A DNA stretch of 64,000 bases from Nioella halotolerans. GTDB taxonomy: Bacteria > Pseudomonadota > Alphaproteobacteria > Rhodobacterales > Rhodobacteraceae. The position numbers were made by a program, and so were the translations under genes. Location of the stretch: contig QVQC01000043.1 in the NCBI GenBank assembly GCA_003428585.1, positions 49,936 through 113,935 on the forward strand. Reading direction: 5' to 3'. The stretch's first letter is position 1; the number at the start of each line of letters is the position of its first letter. Under the pieces are notes generated by a model. It was given only the letters and a program-made list of their open reading frames with translations. It did no database searches and was not told the origin of the DNA. Of the stretch, positions 36,238 through 44,197 are shown piece after piece.

Positions 36238-37121
36238 CGCAAGCTCCCCCCGTCCACCGGGGACCCACCGCGCGCCGGATGCGCCATGATCCAGTCCTCC
36301 CCCGGAATGTCGGGAAAGCCACGGAAATTCAACAAGTTGGAGAATTTGAGGCGGCAGGTCTCCATGCGTTTGTCACAACCGGCTTCCAATCGTACCCTGT
36401 CACCGGGGGCGAGATCTGCGCGCAGGTCCTCCCACAGTTCGACCCGGCGCACGCCATCCGCGAAGCGGTCGTTCTTGATGACACCGACCAGCCCCTCGGC
36501 CACGCCCGACAGCACCTTGAGGCGTCCGCGCTCGAACCAGCGCGGCTCGAAACTGTCCAGCCCGTCGAAGTCCAGCAGCCGCCGCGCGCTGACGCGGGTC
36601 ACCGCGCCCTCATGCGCGTAGCCCGGCGTCGACAGGTCGAAGCGGCAATCGCCATCGCCCAGAATGGCGGAACAGCCACGCTGATAGACCCGGCCCTCGG
36701 CGCGGTTCATCGCCTCGGCCAGCCCGCGCAGTTCCACCGTGAAGCCGCCCGCCTGCCGCTCCATCTCGCCGAAGCTGCCGCGAAATTGCAGAACCCGATT
36801 GTCCGGGTTGCTCCATTGCACCAGCCAGGCCTCCACCTCGGCGCCGTCGAAGCGGCCCGCCTCGATATCGGCCTCGGTGATCGCGGCATCCGACAGCGCG
36901 CCAAGCGCCTCGGTATTGTCCACCGATAGCCCCGTGCTTTGCGACAGCGCCGCCGCGGACAGGCCGGTTTCCGCCTTGAACACGGTCCCGTCGAAGGTCA
37001 GCGCGCCATCGTGATCGGTAAAGGCGAAGCGCACCCCGTCCTCGCGCGTCACCCGCCAGCAGCGCGCGACCTCGGTCACGCCACGCTGAAGATGCGCGTC
37101 CAGTCTCGCCGCGCCGTTCAT
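36234..37121 (-). CDS. GTA baseplate protein, DUF2163 family (g13)
   Basis: A 295-residue tail-tip/baseplate hub component. It contains the DUF2163 pattern RCWRVTREDGVRFAFTDHDGALTFDG near the N-terminus and conserved cysteines later (GCSAILGDGDCRF, AGCDKRMETCRLKFSNLLNFRGFPDIPGED), the latter probably a metal site as described for the RcGTA hub. ATG overlaps the g12 stop by 4 bases, and g14 overlaps its end. Confidence 0.92.
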   Translation of the reverse strand: MNGAARLDAHLQRGVTEVARCWRVTREDGVRFAFTDHDGALTFDGTVFKAETGLSAAALSQSTGLSVDNTEALGALSDAAITEADIEAGRFDGAEVEAWLVQWSNPDNRVLQFRGSFGEMERQAGGFTVELRGLAEAMNRAEGRVYQRGCSAILGDGDCRFDLSTPGYAHEGAVTRVSARRLLDFDGLDSFEPRWFERGRLKVLSGVAEGLVGVIKNDRFADGVRRVELWEDLRADLAPGDRVRLEAGCDKRMETCRLKFSNLLNFRGFPDIPGEDWIMAHPARGGSPVDGGSLR

Positions 37122-37750
37122 AGCCGGATCTCCACGACCGGGACGGAGGGCGCCTCGCCCGCCTTGAAACTCGCCACCGACGTCCGAATGCTGTCGGTGT
37201 CGAAGCGCACCGGCACGTCGAACTCGAATCCCGCCGAGACCTCGACGCCGGGATCGGGCGCATCGGTGAACGTGATCATCCCCGTCGTCGCATCGACCTC
37301 GAAATGCACGCCGGCGACCAGCTCGCTGCCATCGACCCCGGCCAGCACGCTGCCCGCGACCGGCTTGGCGATCGGCCGCGCATAGCTTTCCGCGCCCGAC
37401 CGGTAGAGTTTCACGATCTGGAAATCCCGCCGCTGCCCGTCGCCCGCCCCAATCACGCAATCGCGGAACCCCGGCACGCGCGAGGGCGGGCTGCTCTTGT
37501 AATCCGACCAATCCTTCCAGCGAAAGCCGTGCAACTGCCCGCGCCGCGCCTCGAAAAAGGCGATCAGCGTCTCGATATCGTCGAGCGAGCGCATCCCCAG
37601 CCCGGCGTCGTAGCGCCGGCGCGAATGCGCCCAGGGCGTGTTGCGCTCCTCGAACCCGTTGGCCAGCGTCACCACCTCGGTGCGCCGTTCCGGCCCGCCG
37701 ACGGAGCCGAAGCTCAGGTTGGCGGGAAAGCGAATCTCGTGGAAATTCAT
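37118..37750 (-). CDS. GTA distal tail protein, DUF2460 family (g12)
   Basis: A 210-residue protein beginning FHEIRFPANLSFGSVGGPERRTEVVTL, the DUF2460 signature, and including ARRGQLHGFRWKDWSDYKS. In RcGTA it forms the distal tail ring joining the tube to the baseplate. AAGGAAGG lies upstream of the ATG. It is 14 bases after g11 and overlaps g13. Confidence 0.92.
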   Translation of the reverse strand: MNFHEIRFPANLSFGSVGGPERRTEVVTLANGFEERNTPWAHSRRRYDAGLGMRSLDDIETLIAFFEARRGQLHGFRWKDWSDYKSSPPSRVPGFRDCVIGAGDGQRRDFQIVKLYRSGAESYARPIAKPVAGSVLAGVDGSELVAGVHFEVDATTGMITFTDAPDPGVEVSAGFEFDVPVRFDTDSIRTSVASFKAGEAPSVPVVEIRL

Positions 37751-37764
37751 GGGGGTTACCTTCC

Positions 37765-38421
37765 TTACCTGTTGCGCTGCCCGCGCGACAGCGCGCGGCT
37801 CATCTCGGCCGCGATCTGCGAGCGGGAGCGTTGGAAGCCCTGCACGTCGGGGGTGGTGATGTTCATCGTGACATGGACCGGCGCGCCGCCGCCCTGCGCC
37901 TGCACACCCAGCTTGCCGTCCGGACCCCGGGTCAACGGCATGATCGCCTCCGGCCCGGCCTCGCCCATCACGCCCAGCCCGCCGCGCATGGCAAAGGGCG
38001 TCGCGCCATTGACCACGCCGCCCCGCGCAAAGCCCGCCACGCGCCCGCCGGAAAAGGCGCCGCCTTTCTCGAAGGGCAGAACCGCCGAGACCAGCGAGTT
38101 GACGCCATTGGCCAGCGCCCCGCCCACCGCGTTCTGCACCGGCCGGATCGCCGCGCCATAGGCCGCGTCCACCATGCTTTGCGCCACCTGCCGCAGCGCA
38201 TCCGACAGGCGCATGCCGTCGAACACCACCCCGTCGAAGGCGCGCCTCAGCCCACCGCCGAAACTGCGGCTGAGGCTTTGCACCTCGCGGCCCGTGTAGA
38301 GCATCTCGCCCTGCATCGTCCGCAATTCACCATGAAAGGTCGCCACCATCTGCGAGGCCGCACCCAGCGTCGTTTCCAGCGACGCCAGCTCGGCGTCGAA
38401 CGCGTCCAGATCCTCATCCAT
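37765..38421 (-). CDS. GTA short tape-measure protein (g11)
   Basis: A 218-residue tape-measure protein, far shorter than phage counterparts, in keeping with the short GTA tail. It is helical at the N-terminus and then Gly/Ala rich (FEKGGAFSGGRVAGFARGGVVNGATPFAMRGGLGVMGEAGPEAIMPLTRGPDGKLGV), the usual tape-measure C-terminal motif. The second ATG was chosen since AAGGA sits 8 bases before it. It overlaps the g10.1 stop by 8 bases. Confidence 0.88.
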   Translation of the reverse strand: MDEDLDAFDAELASLETTLGAASQMVATFHGELRTMQGEMLYTGREVQSLSRSFGGGLRRAFDGVVFDGMRLSDALRQVAQSMVDAAYGAAIRPVQNAVGGALANGVNSLVSAVLPFEKGGAFSGGRVAGFARGGVVNGATPFAMRGGLGVMGEAGPEAIMPLTRGPDGKLGVQAQGGGAPVHVTMNITTPDVQGFQRSRSQIAAEMSRALSRGQRNR

Positions 38422-38626
38422 CGGGGTCATCCTTGTGATCGGGGAAACGGGCGGCCAGGGCCTCCAGCCCCGCCCGTCCCAAGGGCGTCGTCGCCGTCGG
38501 CTCGCCCAGCATCAACAGCAGTTCCGCCGGGGTCAGCGCCCAGAACGCGGCCGGTGTCAGGCCAAGCCCCTGCATCCCGGCCCGCATCAGGCCGGGCCAG
38601 TCGAACAGGCGCGCTTTCGCGCTCAT
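38414..38626 (-). CDS. GTA small tail-assembly chaperone (g10.1)
   Basis: A 70-residue protein with the motif FDWPGLMRAGMQGLGLTPAAFWALTPAELLLMLG, which matches the small phage tail-assembly chaperone family found between g10 and the tape measure in RcGTA. It probably binds the tape-measure protein during tail building. Overlaps both neighbours by 4 and 8 bases. Confidence 0.85.
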   Translation of the reverse strand: MSAKARLFDWPGLMRAGMQGLGLTPAAFWALTPAELLLMLGEPTATTPLGRAGLEALAARFPDHKDDPDG

Positions 38627-38937
38627 TGCGGCGGCCGGAACGACAGGACCAAAAGCCGCGCCGCGACCCGCGCGGCCTCCAGCGGGCCGCCCTCGATCTC
38701 GGCGCGCGCAAGGTCGGCGGGGGTCCCGTCCCAACCGCCGCCGCGCAGCCCGGCGCAGACCAGTGCCAGCACGTCTCGCGCCGCGAACTGCCCTGCCTCG
38801 AAGCGTTCGACCAGCGCCGGCAGGCTATCGGCGTGCAGCCGGTCCTCCAGCTCCGCCAGCGCGCCCAGCGTCAGTTTCAGGACGCGACGCTCGCCGTCCA
38901 GCACCAGCGCGACCTCGCCCGCATGCGGGTTTGCCAT
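38623..38937 (-). CDS. GTA tail chaperone, gp10 family
   Basis: A 104-residue helical protein starting ANPHAGEVALVLDGERRVLKLTLGALAELEDRL, the GTA-gp10 signature. It lies between the major tail gene and the tape measure, where phages encode the tail-assembly chaperone pair. Four-base overlap with the next gene; no frameshift signal is seen, so g10 and g10.1 appear to be separate proteins. Confidence 0.88.
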   Translation of the reverse strand: MANPHAGEVALVLDGERRVLKLTLGALAELEDRLHADSLPALVERFEAGQFAARDVLALVCAGLRGGGWDGTPADLARAEIEGGPLEAARVAARLLVLSFRPPQ

Positions 38938-38940
38938 GGC

Positions 38941-39357
38941 TCAGAGCGCCGCGGTAAAGCTCAGCGCACCCGCCGAGGCGAGCGATACCTCGTAGGTCGC
39001 CTCGCCGTCATGAGTGCCGGCATATTCGATCGCGGTGATCTGGAACGGCCCCTCGACGGTGCCGAAATCGGGGATGATGACCTGGAAATCCGGCACCTCG
39101 CCGTCAAAGAAGATCTGCCGCGCGCGTTCATCCGTGTCCGCGTCGCGGAAGATACCCGAGCCAGAGATCGCGGCGGTCTTCACGCCTGCGCCGCCCAGCA
39201 ACTCGCGCCAGCCGCCGGTCGATTCCAAGCTGGTGACATCCACCGTCTCGGCATTGAAGCTAAGACGCGAGGCGCGCAACCCCGCCATGGTCTGAAACGC
39301 GCCGTTGCCGTCCAGATCGACCTTCACCAGAAGGTCCTTGCCATTTTGTGCAGACAT
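38941..39357 (-). CDS. GTA major tail tube protein (g9)
   Basis: A 138-residue protein of the TP901-1 major tail family: AQNGKDLLVKVDLDGNGAFQTMAGLRASRLSFNAETVDVTSLESTGGWRELLGGAG. Six copies per ring make the tail tube. It is of normal family length and stands 3 bases before g10. Confidence 0.92.
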   Translation of the reverse strand: MSAQNGKDLLVKVDLDGNGAFQTMAGLRASRLSFNAETVDVTSLESTGGWRELLGGAGVKTAAISGSGIFRDADTDERARQIFFDGEVPDFQVIIPDFGTVEGPFQITAIEYAGTHDGEATYEVSLASAGALSFTAAL

Positions 39358-39406
39358 TGTTGTCTCCGTATATCAATAGGTTATTGGATCTTGTCGAGGC
39401 AGCGCC

Positions 39407-39817
39407 TCAACGTGTCTCCTCGTCGAGCCGGGCCCGGAACCAGACCTCGATCAGCCGGTCTCCGCCGCTGCGCCGCGCCTTGGCCCGGTAGAACCGCACC
39501 CGCGCCACGCGTCCGCGCGACAGGCTCAGGGGCGCCGAAAGCAGCGCGTCCGAGACCGCCGCCGCCGCCTCCTTCGCCGCGTGGAACCCCGCCGCGCTGC
39601 TGGTGACCGTCACGCTGACATCGTGTTCCGCCCCGCCCGAACTGCCATCGGACCGGGCCCGCGCCTTTTCCGGCCCCAGCGTCACGTAAAGCGGCGGCAG
39701 CGGGCCGGGCGGCAGCGCGTCGTAGACATGGCCGCCCACGATCGCCGCCAGCGCCGGGTCGCCGCTCAGCACGCCATAGATCGCCGTCTGCAACGCCGCC
39801 GTCATGCCATAGCTCAT
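39407..39817 (-). CDS. GTA tail terminator/completion protein, DUF3168 family (g8)
   Basis: A 136-residue protein with the DUF3168 start LQTAIYGVLSGDPALAAIVGGHVYDALPPGPLPPLYVTLG. In tailed phages this family caps the head-proximal end of the tail tube. The start overlaps g7 (ATGA). Confidence 0.9.
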   Translation of the reverse strand: MSYGMTAALQTAIYGVLSGDPALAAIVGGHVYDALPPGPLPPLYVTLGPEKARARSDGSSGGAEHDVSVTVTSSAAGFHAAKEAAAAVSDALLSAPLSLSRGRVARVRFYRAKARRSGGDRLIEVWFRARLDEETR

Positions 39818-40143
39818 GTCGCGCCCTCCTCGGTGGCGTAGCAGATCAGGAAGCGGCCGCCGGGGTCGCTCTCCGTCACCGCGTCGATGTGGAAAAGCCG
39901 CGCCCCGTCGCGGAACCGCTGCGAAGGCGTCGGGCGCGACGGGGCGCCCTGCGGCGCTGCCCGCACGGTGATCTTGACGCCCATCCGCGACAGCCCCGCC
40001 GCATCGCGGCCGGTGCGCGGCTTGACCTCGCCCCAGACCTGGCCCAGCGGCGCCCAGCCCTCGGTATAGCCGCCCGCGCCATCGGCCACTCGCACCGGCC
40101 CCTCCAGCAGCAGGCGCCGGCTCAGATTCGGAGGCGCCCCCAT
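39814..40143 (-). CDS. GTA head-closure / stopper protein (g7)
   Basis: A 109-residue head-closure protein of the SPP1 gp16-like family (RLLLEGPVRVADGAGGYTEGWAPLGQVWGEVKPRTGRD). It plugs the portal after packaging and joins head to tail. It shares one base with the g6 stop and overlaps g8 by four. Confidence 0.9.
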   Translation of the reverse strand: MGAPPNLSRRLLLEGPVRVADGAGGYTEGWAPLGQVWGEVKPRTGRDAAGLSRMGVKITVRAAPQGAPSRPTPSQRFRDGARLFHIDAVTESDPGGRFLICYATEEGAT

Positions 40144-40724
40144 CAGCCCAGCCCCCGCATTCGGACCGAGCGATAGGGCTCGATCAGCACCGCCACCCCG
40201 CAGGCCATGCCCGCCCCGCCGGTGCCCTGCGCGTCGTAGTATTCCGCCGCCTGCAGCAGCACCGCCTGGCGCAGATCGGCGGGCACCCCGTGCCAGTCGG
40301 CGCCGAACCCGGCGGTGAACTCCATCTCGATGGAGCCGCCCGAGGACGGGCTCGGAAGCTTGGAGACCGCGACGATGGCCGGGCGATGCGCATCGAGCCG
40401 CAGGCTGTAGCTGTCCGGGTCCAGCTGCGTTTCCACCCCGGCGCGCGACACCAGCTTGACGCTGTCGATCATGGCCACCGGGGCGACGGGCAACACCTGT
40501 TCCTGCGGCGATTGCCAGTGGCTCAGGTGCCAGCTGAACCCGCGCTGGAACAGCGCCTTGCCGATCCGCGCCTCGATCGCCGCAAGCGCCGCGCGCAGGC
40601 AGCTTTCCAGCTGCGCATCCTGGCTGCCGTCATCGGCGAAGCCGGACGCAAGGCGCAGGTGATCGGTCAACTCGGTGATCGGCAGAAGGGCGCTGGACAC
40701 CGAGGACATTTCGACCATCATCAT
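40143..40724 (-). CDS. GTA head-tail connector / adaptor protein (g6)
   Basis: A 193-residue connector (gp6/HK97-like) with PITELTDHLRLASGFADDGSQDAQLESCLRAALAAIEARIGKALFQRGFSW and the C-terminal DLRQAVLLQAAEYYDAQ, the usual helical adaptor signature. Three consecutive ATG codons open the gene; the first has GGAG at 10 bases and was chosen. The 151-base gap to g5 contains no other gene. Confidence 0.88.
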   Translation of the reverse strand: MMMVEMSSVSSALLPITELTDHLRLASGFADDGSQDAQLESCLRAALAAIEARIGKALFQRGFSWHLSHWQSPQEQVLPVAPVAMIDSVKLVSRAGVETQLDPDSYSLRLDAHRPAIVAVSKLPSPSSGGSIEMEFTAGFGADWHGVPADLRQAVLLQAAEYYDAQGTGGAGMACGVAVLIEPYRSVRMRGLG

Positions 40725-40875
40725 GTTGTTTTTTCTCCGCAAAGACTGCCGTGGAAGGGTTGGCACGGGCGGGCCCCGCACCGCTCATGCGGGGGACCAA
40801 TTGGCTGGAGGCCGCGAAAGCCCGCCCGCGCCGCCCGCGCCCCGGATGCCGGGGCGGGGTCTCGTCGCCGCGGGA

Positions 40876-42072
40876 TCAGGCGATGCCGAATTTCAGCAGC
40901 TTGATCGCGGCGAAGTCGCTGACATCGCCGCCGACGCGCTTGGTGGCATAGAACAGGACGTGCGGCTTGGCACTGAACGGGTCGCGCAGCACGCGCAGTT
41001 CCGGGCGCTCGGCAATGGTGTAGCCGGCGCGGAAATCGCCGAAGGCGATCGCCATCGCGTTCGAGGCGATGTCGGGCATGTCCTCGGCGATCAGCACCGG
41101 GTAGCCCATCAGCCGCGCCGGTTCCCCGGCGGCCAGGCCGTCCGACCACAGGAAGCGGCCATCGGCATCCTTCATCTTGCGCACAGCGCCGGCGGTCTTG
41201 GAATTCATCACGAAGGCGGCATTGGCGCGGTAGCGCGCGCCCAGCGAATAGACAAGGTCGACCACTGCATCGGCCGGGTTCGCCGCGTCGAAATCGCCGT
41301 CGGTGCCGGTAATGACGTAGCCCAAGTTGCCCCAGGACCAGCCGGATTCGGCCATCGCGGAATGGGTCAGGAAGCCCGTGGGCTTGTCCACCCCGTCACC
41401 CGTCACGAACGCATTGGCCTCGGCCCGCGCGAACTTGTCGGCGATGCGGCCCGCCAGCCACCCCTCGATATCGAAAGCGGTGTCATCGAGCAGCCGCTGC
41501 GACGCCTTGGGCAGCGCTGAAAGCTCGTGCAGCGGGATCGAGATACGCTCGATCTGCGGCGTGTCGGTTTCGGTCGCGGCCGCCGTTTCCGAGGCCCAGC
41601 CGGCGCCGACATCGGTGGTATCGACCAGCACGTCGAAGGACGTTGCCTCGACATTGACCACGTTGGCAATCGCCCGCAGGCTGGAAGAGCCGCGCAACAC
41701 GCCCTGGATCATCTCGGCGGTCTGCGGATCGACGAGGTAGCCGCCCTCGGCATTCACCGCGGTGTTGAGCGCCTTGCCCTCCAGTTCCAGACCGCGCAGG
41801 CCGTCATCGTCGCCGGTGCGCAGGTAAGCGCCAAGCGCCTTCTTGTGGGGGGCGCCCTCGTCGGATTGGGCCGAAAGCGCCGGGCGCAGATGGGGCATGG
41901 TCTTGGTATTCAGCATGGCGATACGCTCTTCCTGTTTTTGAAGCTTCGTGGAAATGTCGTCCTGAAACTGGCTGAATTCGCACAGGAATCCTGCCAGTGC
42001 AGATTTCACTTCACGGGTCGGGTCATTGGGCATCGCCCCCCGGCCCGACCCTTGGGTCTCGGTCTCGGTCAT
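40876..42072 (-). CDS. GTA major capsid protein, HK97 fold (g5)
   Basis: A 398-residue HK97-fold capsid precursor. Residues 1 to about 100 are the helical delta/scaffold domain, probably cut by the g4 protease after the SAQSDEGAPHKKALGAYLR neighbourhood, with the mature fold beginning near LNTAVNAEGGYLVDPQTAEMI. The frame opens with a GTG directly before the ATG; the ATG with AGGAAA upstream was chosen. Confidence 0.95.
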   Translation of the reverse strand: MTETETQGSGRGAMPNDPTREVKSALAGFLCEFSQFQDDISTKLQKQEERIAMLNTKTMPHLRPALSAQSDEGAPHKKALGAYLRTGDDDGLRGLELEGKALNTAVNAEGGYLVDPQTAEMIQGVLRGSSSLRAIANVVNVEATSFDVLVDTTDVGAGWASETAAATETDTPQIERISIPLHELSALPKASQRLLDDTAFDIEGWLAGRIADKFARAEANAFVTGDGVDKPTGFLTHSAMAESGWSWGNLGYVITGTDGDFDAANPADAVVDLVYSLGARYRANAAFVMNSKTAGAVRKMKDADGRFLWSDGLAAGEPARLMGYPVLIAEDMPDIASNAMAIAFGDFRAGYTIAERPELRVLRDPFSAKPHVLFYATKRVGGDVSDFAAIKLLKFGIA

Positions 42073-42107
42073 CACGGTTTCCTGATTGTTGAGAGGATTG
42101 CGGGGCC

Positions 42108-42671
42108 TTAACGCGCCGCCAGTTTGCGGCGGGCGTCCTGGAACACCGTCGCCAGTTCATGCAGGAGGTCGCCCTTGGCCGCCTCGGCCTGTCGGGCCCC
42201 CACCCGCGCCTGCGGAAGCATCGGGAAGGTCACCAGCGACACCTCCCAAAGATCCACCTCGGAAAGGAGCCGTTGCCCCTTGTCGGTCTTGCCCGCGCGC
42301 AGCGTCCGGTAGCCGATGGACAGCCCGTCGATCGCGCCCGCACCGATCAGCGCCGCCGCCTCGCGGCCCTTTTCCACGCTGTCGAGGATCCGCCCCTTGA
42401 CCCAGAGGCCCTTGCCATCCTCGTGCAATTCGTCCCAGACCCCGATGGGCTGCGCCGGGTCGTGCTGCCACAGCATCTTGATCCGCCGGCCTTCCGTCGC
42501 CAGCCCCTTCAGGCTGCGCGCATAGGCGCCCTTCTGCACCACGTCGCCGCCCTGGTCGCAGGTGCCGAAAAGGCTGGCATAGCCCTCGATCACAAGGCCG
42601 TCGCTCACCGTCAGCGCGGCATCGAATCGGCAGAATTTCACTTCCAATCCGCTTGGGGAAAACTCAAGCAT
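42108..42671 (-). CDS. GTA prohead protease (g4)
   Basis: A 187-residue HK97-family prohead serine protease: EGYASLFGTCDQGGDVVQKGAYARSL, MLWQHDPAQPIGVWDELHEDGKGLWVKG and LSIGYRTLRAGK with EVSLVTFPMLPQA. The His in WQHD and Ser in GLSIGY are the expected catalytic residues. It processes the capsid scaffold domain. Confidence 0.93.
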   Translation of the reverse strand: MLEFSPSGLEVKFCRFDAALTVSDGLVIEGYASLFGTCDQGGDVVQKGAYARSLKGLATEGRRIKMLWQHDPAQPIGVWDELHEDGKGLWVKGRILDSVEKGREAAALIGAGAIDGLSIGYRTLRAGKTDKGQRLLSEVDLWEVSLVTFPMLPQARVGARQAEAAKGDLLHELATVFQDARRKLAAR

Positions 42672-42680
42672 TCCAATCTC

Positions 42681-42929
42681 CTATCCAGCAGAGCTCATCT
42701 GAACGATTTCCTTGATCGCCTGCGCCAGCACCACGCTGACAACGCCGAACACGGCCAGCCACAGCCGCCGCTCCAGCCGTTCCAGCGCCGTCTCGATCGC
42801 GTTGAGGCGAAACTCCAGCGCCTGCCAGCGTTCCTCGGCGACGCGTTCATTGGCCTCGATGCGGGCATTGGCCGCGTCGAACGGGGCGTAGAGGAAGCGC
42901 GAGCCGCCCGCTTCGCCCCGCGCGCTCAT
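42681..42929 (-). CDS. GTA head-formation protein, Rcc01685 family (g3.5)
   Basis: An 82-residue protein with an amphipathic coiled-coil stretch (NARIEANERVAEERWQALEFRLNAIETALERLERR) and one C-terminal membrane-like helix (LWLAVFGVVSVVLAQAI). It corresponds in position and layout to the small gene between portal and protease in RcGTA, needed for head formation. GGAGGAGG precedes the ATG, which overlaps the portal stop by 4 bases. Confidence 0.85.
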   Translation of the reverse strand: MSARGEAGGSRFLYAPFDAANARIEANERVAEERWQALEFRLNAIETALERLERRLWLAVFGVVSVVLAQAIKEIVQMSSAG

Positions 42930-44101
42930 GCCTCCTCCGGCAGCGGCGGCAGCCCCAGCATCCGGCGTTTCTCGGCCGCGGTCAGGAAATCGGCCTCGGC
43001 GACGCGGGCCCATTGCGCGTCACGCTCGGCAGCCAGCGCCGGCACCTGGTCCCGGTCGGGCCGCAGCTCCGCCGCCTCGCCCGTCCAGCCTGCCAGCCAG
43101 TGCGACAGCGCCGCCAGCACCTTCGCCGCCAGCGGCAGCACCGTGAGGCGATAGAAGGCCCGGTTCGCCTCTGCGTAATTGGCGTAGGTGGCGTCGCCTG
43201 GTATTCCCAGCATCATCGGCGGCACCCCGAAGGCCAGCGCGATGTCGCGCGCCGCCGCGTCCTTGGTCTTGTGGAACTCCATGTCCGAGGGGCTGAACCC
43301 CATCGGTTTCCAGTCCAGCCCCCCTTCCAGCAGCATCGGCCGGCCGGCATTGCGCGCGCCCTGGTGGTGGCTCTCCATCTCGTCCTGTAGCCGCTCGAAC
43401 TGCTCGGGCGTCATCGTCCCCGCCCCGTCCGGCCCGCGGTAGACAATCGCGCCAGAGGGCCGCGCGGCATTGTCCAGCAGCGCCTTGGACCAGCGCGAGG
43501 CGCTGTTATGCACGTCCAGTGCCGTCGCCGCCGCCTGCATCGGCGACAGGCCGTAATGGTCGTCCTGCGGGTGGAACAGCTTCACATGGCAGATCGGGCT
43601 CGGCCCACCCTGCACGTGGAACCGGTGTTTCTTGCCCCCCACCGCGTAATCATAGGCCACCGGCCAGCCATCGGGCCCCGGAACAAGGCGCATCCGGTCG
43701 GCGCGCAGCACGTGCAACTCGCCCGGCAGGGCACCATCAGGGCTGACCGCCTCGACATAGCCATTGCCCGACAGCAGCAATTGCGCATAAAGCGCCTCGA
43801 GGAACTCCGCCCGCCCCTGCGCCCCGTTGGGCCGCGCCAGCAACGCCAGGACCGGATGCACCTCGTAGCGCCGCTCGGCATCCTGGCACAGCACCGGCAA
43901 CGCGGCGGCGGCCTCGGCGATCAGCTTGACCGCCCGGAAGCCCACCGGGTTGCCGGTGAACCCCGTCTTGGTCAGCGAAACCGTGTCGCGCGGGCTCCAG
44001 GCCACCCGGCCCGACCCGGACCAGGCCACCACCCGGCCGGTCGCCGAGGCCTTGGCCTCGGGCGCCTCCGGCTCCGCCCGTCGCAAGAAATCCAACACCA
44101 T
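42926..44101 (-). CDS. GTA portal protein (g3)
   Basis: A 391-residue HK97-type portal subunit with NPVGFRAVKLIAEAAAALPVLCQ, LHVLRADRMRLVPGPDGWPVAYDY, VKLFHPQDDHYGLSPMQAAATALDVHNSASRWSKALLDNAARPSGAIVY and GVPPMMLGIPGDATYANYAEANRAFYR. Twelve copies make the DNA entry channel. It ends in a 4-base overlap with g3.5. Confidence 0.95.
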   Translation of the reverse strand: MVLDFLRRAEPEAPEAKASATGRVVAWSGSGRVAWSPRDTVSLTKTGFTGNPVGFRAVKLIAEAAAALPVLCQDAERRYEVHPVLALLARPNGAQGRAEFLEALYAQLLLSGNGYVEAVSPDGALPGELHVLRADRMRLVPGPDGWPVAYDYAVGGKKHRFHVQGGPSPICHVKLFHPQDDHYGLSPMQAAATALDVHNSASRWSKALLDNAARPSGAIVYRGPDGAGTMTPEQFERLQDEMESHHQGARNAGRPMLLEGGLDWKPMGFSPSDMEFHKTKDAAARDIALAFGVPPMMLGIPGDATYANYAEANRAFYRLTVLPLAAKVLAALSHWLAGWTGEAAELRPDRDQVPALAAERDAQWARVAEADFLTAAEKRRMLGLPPLPEEA

Positions 44102-44197
44102 CCGCGTGTCTCCTTTTGTCCGAATTGAAAAGGGCGCCCCCGCACCCCGCGAAGACGCCCCGAAAGGGCGGATGAGCGCCCCGTTGCAGCGGTCCTG